Positions 58,120 to 64,000 of a stretch of DNA of 64,000 nt are shown piece by piece. The stretch is from contig JAMYGW020000013.1 of assembly GCA_025617375.2 (NCBI GenBank), positions 744,001-808,000 on the forward strand, given 5' to 3'. Numbering within the stretch: position 1 is the first letter of the stretch; each line of letters begins with the position of its first letter. The notes beneath the pieces were generated by a model that saw only the letters and a list, made by a program, of their open reading frames with translations, had not been told where the DNA came from and searched no databases. The position numbers were made by a program, and so were the translations under genes. Source of the stretch: Acarospora socialis. Taxonomy: Eukaryota; Ascomycota; Lecanoromycetes; Acarosporales; Acarosporaceae.

Positions 58120-58735
58120 TTTAGACATTGGCTAAAGACTTGCTGGCCGAGGTGCAGAGGGTTCCTGAGATACAGCATGCGCTCGATGTGAGGACACGAA
58201 GATTCGGGGATGGACAGAGTTTTCCATTGTATGTAGCCAGAACGAGATTGTGTACGTATGATTCTGCGCATATCTGAATTTATGTCAAATTACGAAACCA
58301 CCATGGCATACTGCGATTGGTGCTCGTTATCTAAGCGTTTGATATCTTACTTGTACGATCACCCAGGACAACGCTCCGTGTCTGCTGTCGGTTCTTTGGG
58401 AGAATGTACCCGCAGGAGCAGGATGTGAAACCATGCCTTATTCCTACGAGGTGTACTATGTCGTTATAGCAAGGTAAAATGTCCTATGACGTTGAAGATG
58501 GTCGTTCGATTATTCGGGATGCTAAGGTAATGGTTGTCAGCTTACTAAGTTTAGCCCACTTCTCAAATGGCAGGTTTAGCCTAGTGTAACGGTGGGATGG
58601 CTCGTGAAAAAGTGCCAAAGTTCGTCCCCCACCACGATTCGTTATGAGTAGTTTGCTGAGCTCCTGAACAAACTGCGGTAGAATGCCACCTACACTATGC
58701 TGAGTACATAATAGCAGTATACTGCGGAGGTTACC
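58120..58735. other. Intergenic, no gene seen
   Basis: 3' flank of the secreted-protein gene and promoter of RPC53, in the same direction. No coding frame on either strand. Confidence 0.4.
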
Positions 58736-60820
58736 ATGCCGCCAAAAGCTGCTCCACGGCGACAGCCCCGTCGAAACCCCCGGGCTAATGCAACTCCAAG
58801 TGAAGAAGCCAATCCTGAGACAAACTCTATCACGGTCGATAAAGGTTCTCAGCTTGCGGGTGAGGCATCAGGATCTAATGCAAAAGCTCAAGAAAATGCC
58901 CCAACAACAGTGTCTCCCGCACGCGCACCCGTCCAGCGCCTCCAATCTTTGAAACGTCGACCTGCTTCAGCCACCTCCCCCGCGCCAGGCCAACCGGGCA
59001 CAAAGGCGCCTCTAAAATTCCAACCCAAGGCAGCTCCCCGCAAGAGTAAAGAAGAGCGAGATAGAGTGGCAAGAATTGAGGCCGAGAAGCAGCAAGCGAG
59101 ATTAGCTGCCGCTGGAGGTGGGTCTCAAGAGTCATCTAGAGGTGGGGCCCGTGGTAGAGGGGCAAATCGAGGCATCAGAGGGAGAGGAACGTTCAACGGA
59201 CCCGGCAGAGGGGGATGGCAAGGTCGTGGGGATAGACATGACCAGGGGGCCATGAGCGGGCCTTTTGGAGCGGGCTTCTACGCTCGCGAGGAGGCGGCAA
59301 GGAAGGTAGGGAGAGGTGGGTCTAGGTTTTCCGTTACGGGGTCAAGGGTATCGGACGGGGTAAAGAACGAACCAGGAGTTAAAACCGAGGGTGGTGGGGT
59401 AGTTAGTGGGAGGTACACGACCGGAGGAGTCAGGATTAAGACTGAAGACTACGGGGAAATGTACATATCCTCGGAGGATGAAGAGCACAAGAACGAAGGA
59501 CCGAGGATGAACATTGAGCAAATCAATCTCGTCAGTGATGAAGAGCCAGACGAGGAGGATTCAATCACAAACAAAGGCAAAGGACGAGCCAAAGAGAGTA
59601 GGAGTACAGGTTTCGTTCTTAAGCCGATACGTCTCGATCGAAAGGAGCATGTCGAGCGTGCCACCGGCGTCAACACCGAAGCAAGCTCTATGACGTCTGC
59701 GGAGATGAGGAAGCGAGCACAAGAGAGAGGGGGTCAAGGAGATTCTCTGTTCTTGCCCATGGATGATGAGGAGGCCGCAGGGGAGACGGCAAAGAAGAAA
59801 GGGAAGGGAAAGACCAAAGATGTCGAATTCTTACGAGATGAGAGGAAATGGAAGGGTGTGTATGAAGATGAGAAAGACAAAAGTGCCGAACCGAAGATCA
59901 AGGATGAACCGATGGACGATGATGACCATCCGGCAGTCAACCTCCCAGTTGCCACCATCGCTCCGACCGCTGGTCCCAAGCCGACAGAGCCACCTTCATC
60001 GCTAACACCACCAGCAGCCAAGTCAGACAACGCTGACCCATCGGCCAGGCTCAAACCCAGAGCCAGCAAAAAACGCACCTTGAAATTCAAAGACACGAAA
60101 CCCGTCCTGCAAACCGAGGAAGACCGACAAGAATGGGCGCGCTACCAAGAAGACATCCGCATGCTCGACCACGAATTACGCCTCATGGACACCGGCCCCA
60201 CAAGTCTCTCCGTTTCTAGAACCGACGCAGACGGCAACGTCACCACGGAAGAGGACGACACGCCCAAGATCACCGAGCAGAAAGAAGGCCGGGTCTACCT
60301 CATCCAGCTCCCACCCATTGTCCCCGCACTCATAGACCCTGACCCAAACCCCGACGCAAATCCGGATCCAGACAGAGGATCCAACAACATCAAGCCCGAC
60401 CCCGAACAACAACTCCCCCACCCAACTCCCGCTCCACCCTCAACCCAAAAGCCCCCATCATCAACAACCGCCAAAAAAGCAGCCGCTCCCCGCTCCACCC
60501 CCAGCACCAAACCAATTGCTCACGGAAACTTCTCTCCCGGCCACCTCGGCACCCTCAAACTTAAACAATCCGGACGCGTACTGCTGTCCTGGGGCTCCGC
60601 GAGTCTGGAACTGGCGCGCGGCTCGGAGACGGAGTTCTTGCAGGATGTCGTTGTAGCGGACGCCAAGAAACACTTTACCATCGACGACGAGCTGATGGAC
60701 GGGGTTGGTTATGGGGCAGAGGGAGGGAGAGGAGCGGGGAAGAGCGGATGGGGGCTGGGACAGGTGATGGGTGGGTTTGTACTGAGGCCGGATTGGAGCC
60801 GGGTTTTTGGTGGGGTTTGA
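58736..60820 (+). CDS. RPC53: RNA polymerase III subunit Rpc53/RPC4
   Basis: With Rpc37, this subunit forms the TFIIF-like module of Pol III that acts in initiation, termination and reinitiation on tRNA and 5S genes. The intronless 694-residue frame starts MPPKAAPRRQPRRNPRANAT. A basic disordered region with RG/RGG repeats lies at about residues 130-170 (GGARGRGANRG, GPGRGGWQGRG). An acidic region follows, and the conserved C-terminal domain begins near 480 and includes RVYLIQLPPIVPAL, GNFSPGHLGTLKLKQSGRVL and SWGSASLELARG, ending VMGGFVLRPDWSRVFGGV. It is longer than the yeast protein (about 420 residues), mainly in the disordered half. Four SUMO-type motifs (VKNE and VKTE near 208-214, IKTE near 234, IKDE near 388) lie in that half. 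Stand-alone gene. Confidence 0.93.
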   Translation: MPPKAAPRRQPRRNPRANATPSEEANPETNSITVDKGSQLAGEASGSNAKAQENAPTTVSPARAPVQRLQSLKRRPASATSPAPGQPGTKAPLKFQPKAAPRKSKEERDRVARIEAEKQQARLAAAGGGSQESSRGGARGRGANRGIRGRGTFNGPGRGGWQGRGDRHDQGAMSGPFGAGFYAREEAARKVGRGGSRFSVTGSRVSDGVKNEPGVKTEGGGVVSGRYTTGGVRIKTEDYGEMYISSEDEEHKNEGPRMNIEQINLVSDEEPDEEDSITNKGKGRAKESRSTGFVLKPIRLDRKEHVERATGVNTEASSMTSAEMRKRAQERGGQGDSLFLPMDDEEAAGETAKKKGKGKTKDVEFLRDERKWKGVYEDEKDKSAEPKIKDEPMDDDDHPAVNLPVATIAPTAGPKPTEPPSSLTPPAAKSDNADPSARLKPRASKKRTLKFKDTKPVLQTEEDRQEWARYQEDIRMLDHELRLMDTGPTSLSVSRTDADGNVTTEEDDTPKITEQKEGRVYLIQLPPIVPALIDPDPNPDANPDPDRGSNNIKPDPEQQLPHPTPAPPSTQKPPSSTTAKKAAAPRSTPSTKPIAHGNFSPGHLGTLKLKQSGRVLLSWGSASLELARGSETEFLQDVVVADAKKHFTIDDELMDGVGYGAEGGRGAGKSGWGLGQVMGGFVLRPDWSRVFGGV

Positions 60821-61559
60821 TGTGAGACTGAGGTTGGGGTTGAGGTTGCGGGTAGTGGATCGAGACGTGGTGGCTTTGCATGGCTTAACAGGGCATAGCG
60901 TCGGCGTTGAGTCGAATGATATGATATGGTCGAGATAGAATTGCCTCGAGATACTCGGAATAGGCATCTACCGGCCAATGAGCGCCCAGGTATGCCGTTA
61001 TGGTGATATAGAAGTCTGATATGAAGTTGATTTGCATCATCATCAAATAATGCGAGGCACAATCCTCTAACCAAGCTGAATTTGGGAAAACTCTCATCGA
61101 ATGTCTCAGACAAGAGGAGTGCTCCCTTCTCAGCTTCAGCAGACGTGTTAATTCATCATAATCAGTCCAAGAAGAGACGTGATCCTCTATTTCAATATCA
61201 GGTTTCGAAGATGGTTGTTGAGCGTCTATGAAAAGAGGAGTGCTCCCTGTCCTTCTTTTCTATCCATCATCATTAGTTCGCTCTGCGGCACAATGTACAA
61301 CCCGGATTGGAGACTTTTGAAGAACGTGGTTGATCGTTATCTTCAAAGAGAAAGAACTTTTCTTTAGCTCATCGTAGAACTTTACGGGCGAACTCAAGTT
61401 CTCGATGCGCCGGGCACTTACAACTATATGAGGTAATAGGTAGGCAAAGCCGGCCATGCCACCATGACGTAACCCAATCCCCTATTCTACCTCCATCCTT
61501 CGTTCCCTACTGATCTCATCACACAGACCCACACCTCCTAATCCCACCCACACCCCAAC
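60821..61559. other. Intergenic, no gene seen
   Basis: 3' flank of RPC53. AT-richer DNA without coding frames, turning C-rich from about 61480 into the ankyrin pseudogene. Confidence 0.4.
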
Positions 61560-62537
61560 CGCCTACGAGTCCCTATCCCCTTCACCGCCTCCCGCGCCAA
61601 CCACCCCCTATTCAGCATCCCATCCCTCCTCCAGCCCCTCTACTCCCTGCCCCGCGGGCTCCTATCGCAACCCAACCCCATCTCCCTTCCAATTCCAACC
61701 AGCCCTCCACGCCGCCGCGCGGCACAACCACTCCTCCCTCCTGCACCGTCCGCTCCCTGCTCCGCCAAGGAAGTCACGTCGATCCCGGTCCGTACTCCCT
61801 GAAATGCTGCAGCCCCACGGCGCGAGCCCTAACGTCGATGCTAACCGACCCACTGCGCAAAACAGCCACCGTAGTAGCGGCCTCAAGCGCCAACTCTACA
61901 TCCGTCTTCCAGGCGCTGCTAGATGCGGGCTGAGACATCAATTCCTCCCTGGGCCATATCGGCGATGCTCTCAGGTACGTACTGTCGATTACACTCCCGA
62001 ACCCCACGCCTACCCCCCTCCACACCCCACCCCGGCGTTCACTAACACTTCCGCAGTCTAGCAGTACGCGGCGACAAAGTCCCACTCGTCCAATGGCACC
62101 TGGCCCACGGCGCCGATCCCAACGCGAACCTACGCGGCGAAACCCACAACCGCGCTGGACCTGGGCGCCATGCACGCCGGCACCGAGACGCTTGCCTTGC
62201 TCCCTTGACCACGCCGCTCGGGATGCAGAACACCAGCGCGCTGAAACTCGCCGCGCACTACGGCAGGGTGGAGGTGGTGGCGTTTCTGCTGGACCGCGGT
62301 GCAGCCGTCGACGAGATCCCAGATAACGAGAGTATCTACGAGGCGGAGAGGGAGAGAGGGCTGGGGAATGCACAGCACGCCGCTGCGAGGGAAGGGATGG
62401 TCGATGTTGTGGCGCTGTTGTTGGATCGAGGCGCGGATCCGAAAATCAAGGACTCGCGGGGCTGGTTGGCGCTTGGGCTTGCGAGGAGCGGCGGTCACGC
62501 TTCGGTGGTGGGTATGCTGGAGGGGCGTTCGTGTTGA
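61560..62537 (+). pseudogene. Broken ankyrin-repeat gene
   Basis: Ankyrin-type pieces lie in order on the plus strand but in different frames. They are FQFQPALHAAARHNHSSL near 61690, VRSLLRQGSHVDPGPYSL near 61748, VFQALLDAG near 61906, LAVRGDKVPLVQWHLAHGAD near 62063, TALDLGAMHAGTETLALL near 62148 and ALKLAAHYGRVEVVAFLLDR from about 62238. The final repeat, GMVDVVALLLDRGADPKIKD, runs to the stop at 62537. A change of frame occurs near 61735, an in-frame TGA at 61931-61933 follows LLDAG, and two more shifts border the stretch near 62140-62225. An intron-like piece (GTACGT near 61976 to CCGCAG near 62056) remains. The last frame (62205-62537) is intact and could be expressed as a fragment. The family often sits in self/non-self or F-box ankyrin proteins, but no partner domain is seen. 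Confidence 0.75.
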
Positions 62538-64000
62538 CTGGGGCTGCGACCGTGATCGCAGGGTAAACTTGGATTGACTTGCGGATTGGCATTGGGCGGG
62601 TTCTGCTTTGCGAGAGGGTAGGTTGCGGGGCGTAGCGCTGGTGTTTTGGGATGTTTGGTTCTTGTAATATCATCACAAGGCAATTGCATAGACGTGTGAC
62701 AGTTCACAGTTTTTGTTGTTTTGGTACTAGATCTGAGGCCACTGCCTTAAGTAAAGAGAGTCCGAGAAACCACCGCCTTGACGGTATGTTCGATCTCCTC
62801 CTCACATGACCATCCCTGCGAGCTCGGTCATATACGTGGTCAGCTGCAAGAGGGTTGCTTTCTCCTGGTGCGACGCCCGAAGGAGGTATGTGGCAAACTG
62901 TAGCCAGTGGTGTCCGTATTTTCTCAACTCGGTTGGTTTGCAGATGAAAGATACCGGATTCACATTGATCTTTCCTTCTTTGTTTGAATTTAAGATTCTC
63001 AACATCACCGGTGGACATCTGTCAGGCTGCGCATTTCGCTGCAACTTTGTGCAGAGATTCTGATGGTCAATGTTCAGTCATATCAGGTGTGTCTCACATG
63101 ACTGTGATATGTCTGCAAGTCACATCAACTCTCTTTTGTCTTGTCCTTCCAAGTGACTCTTTCACCCTGTTCGTTGTCTCCATAGCATCAATCCCATCTC
63201 ATTGATTTCTTGTCTCGAACCTCACCCATTTCCCGGCACAGATGACTTCGATGTTGACTTCATGCTGATGAGATTCACGATGTGACTTTCTTCAAGCTGT
63301 CTCTATTAGTGCGTGGTCTGCATTGCAGCACAATCATGTAAGGGTATGCGTAATAGGTGAGGCCTAGAGCGGTGCTCTGCGCGTGTGGGCGGCGTGGCCG
63401 CTGCACTGGTATTACAGTTATATAGGAACTTAGTGATAACTGCGCCATTGAGCGCAGCTATAGTGGTCTTTTGGCTCAAGTGAATTCGTTGCGTCGCTAA
63501 CTGCACGTCTTACAAATCAACACTCACTCTGCCCTGTTCCCTTGATATGTAAAGAATTTTGTGTTGCTTGATGATGAACAGAATGGATGCTTACATATAG
63601 ATTTAAGTCACAATGAGTAGATTTGCTGATGCAACTTTCAGGTTGAATTTCAAGTTAGGGTTTCTGTCATTTAGACTTTATTGAAAATGATGTCACATGC
63701 TTTGACATTATATGAGCTTCAGAAGACAGAGCAAGGGTATCATTCTATTCCAGCCTATGCCTGGCAGTAAGCGGATAGAGAAGAGTCCTAACTCCACGCC
63801 ATCCAAAAGCCACCTGACAGTCTTTACATTTAGTTGTGGTTCATAGCGTGCACATTCAACAACTGGGGACCTCTTCGTCATATCTCTCCTCACATCATCT
63901 CCAACTCCGGTTCCACGACCACACTCGCCCTTTCTAAGTTTCTCGATCCGTGTACAGAACTGCGACATGAGATCTTACGCCCAGGCTCTGAGCAGTGCTG
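62538..64000. other. Intergenic to the right edge, no gene seen
   Basis: AT-richer DNA. Short frames lack bias, and no transposon piece or tRNA was recognised. A gene could begin beyond the edge. Confidence 0.4.

Noticed and set aside
1-64000. tRNA, rRNA, snRNA genes or CRISPR arrays
   Set aside because: No B-box-like GGTTCGANTCC with a matching A box, no rRNA sequence and no regular repeat-spacer array was seen on reading; a covariance-model scan would settle it.

Overview
The window is chromosomal DNA of a filamentous ascomycete (Pezizomycotina). Genes have short (about 40-140 nt) GT-AG introns with CTNAC/CTGAC-like branch sites, intergenic DNA is pyrimidine-rich, and the gene families are typical of moulds: two fungal-rhodopsin/PTH11-like receptors, a C2H2 plus fungal_trans regulator, a Cdc25-type RasGEF, a PigL_N-ankyrin protein, a GH16 enzyme, an expansin-like protein and small secreted proteins. 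A Dothideomycete is my best guess, but that is inference from the gene mix only.

Layout. 0-8 kb: RRP5 (minus, cut by the left edge) is divergent from cdt2 (plus) across a 0.4 kb promoter that carries a compact MBF/E2F-like site cluster. 8.9-13 kb: a HExxH protein of unknown function, a 92-residue one-helix membrane protein split by an intron, and a convergent two-domain fluoride exporter (FEX). 13.4-18.1 kb: a PTH11-like receptor and an aldehyde dehydrogenase. 19.4-20.3 kb: a decayed uracil phosphoribosyltransferase-like gene that still has its TATA box. 21.8-30.3 kb: a C2H2 protein, a GH16 glycosidase and a C2H2/fungal_trans transcription factor, all on the minus strand. 30.3-36.6 kb: about 6 kb with no gene I can support. 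36.6-40.4 kb: the Ras guanine-nucleotide exchange factor. 42-44.3 kb: a long secreted protein behind an unusual palindromic promoter; its last exon is split between two frames. 46-48.8 kb: a PigL_N-ankyrin protein. 50.6-52.1 kb: a second PTH11-like receptor. 54.7-58.1 kb: two secreted proteins, one expansin-like and one unknown. 58.7-60.8 kb: RNA polymerase III subunit Rpc53/RPC4. 61.6-62.5 kb: an ankyrin pseudogene. The last 1.5 kb is AT-richer and empty.

I see no biosynthetic cluster, operon, CRISPR array, rRNA, convincing tRNA, transposase, reverse transcriptase or viral remnant. The genes look like an ordinary mixture of housekeeping genes (RRP5, cdt2, RPC53, RasGEF, FEX, ALDH) and surface or secreted accessory genes. 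The observations most worth checking are promoter architectures (cdt2 and the two secreted-protein genes), broken or frameshifted host genes, an in-frame intron beside the GH16 active site, and SUMO-type motifs in Rpc53. All exon joins were made by hand from splice consensus and reading phase; no alignment or database search was run.
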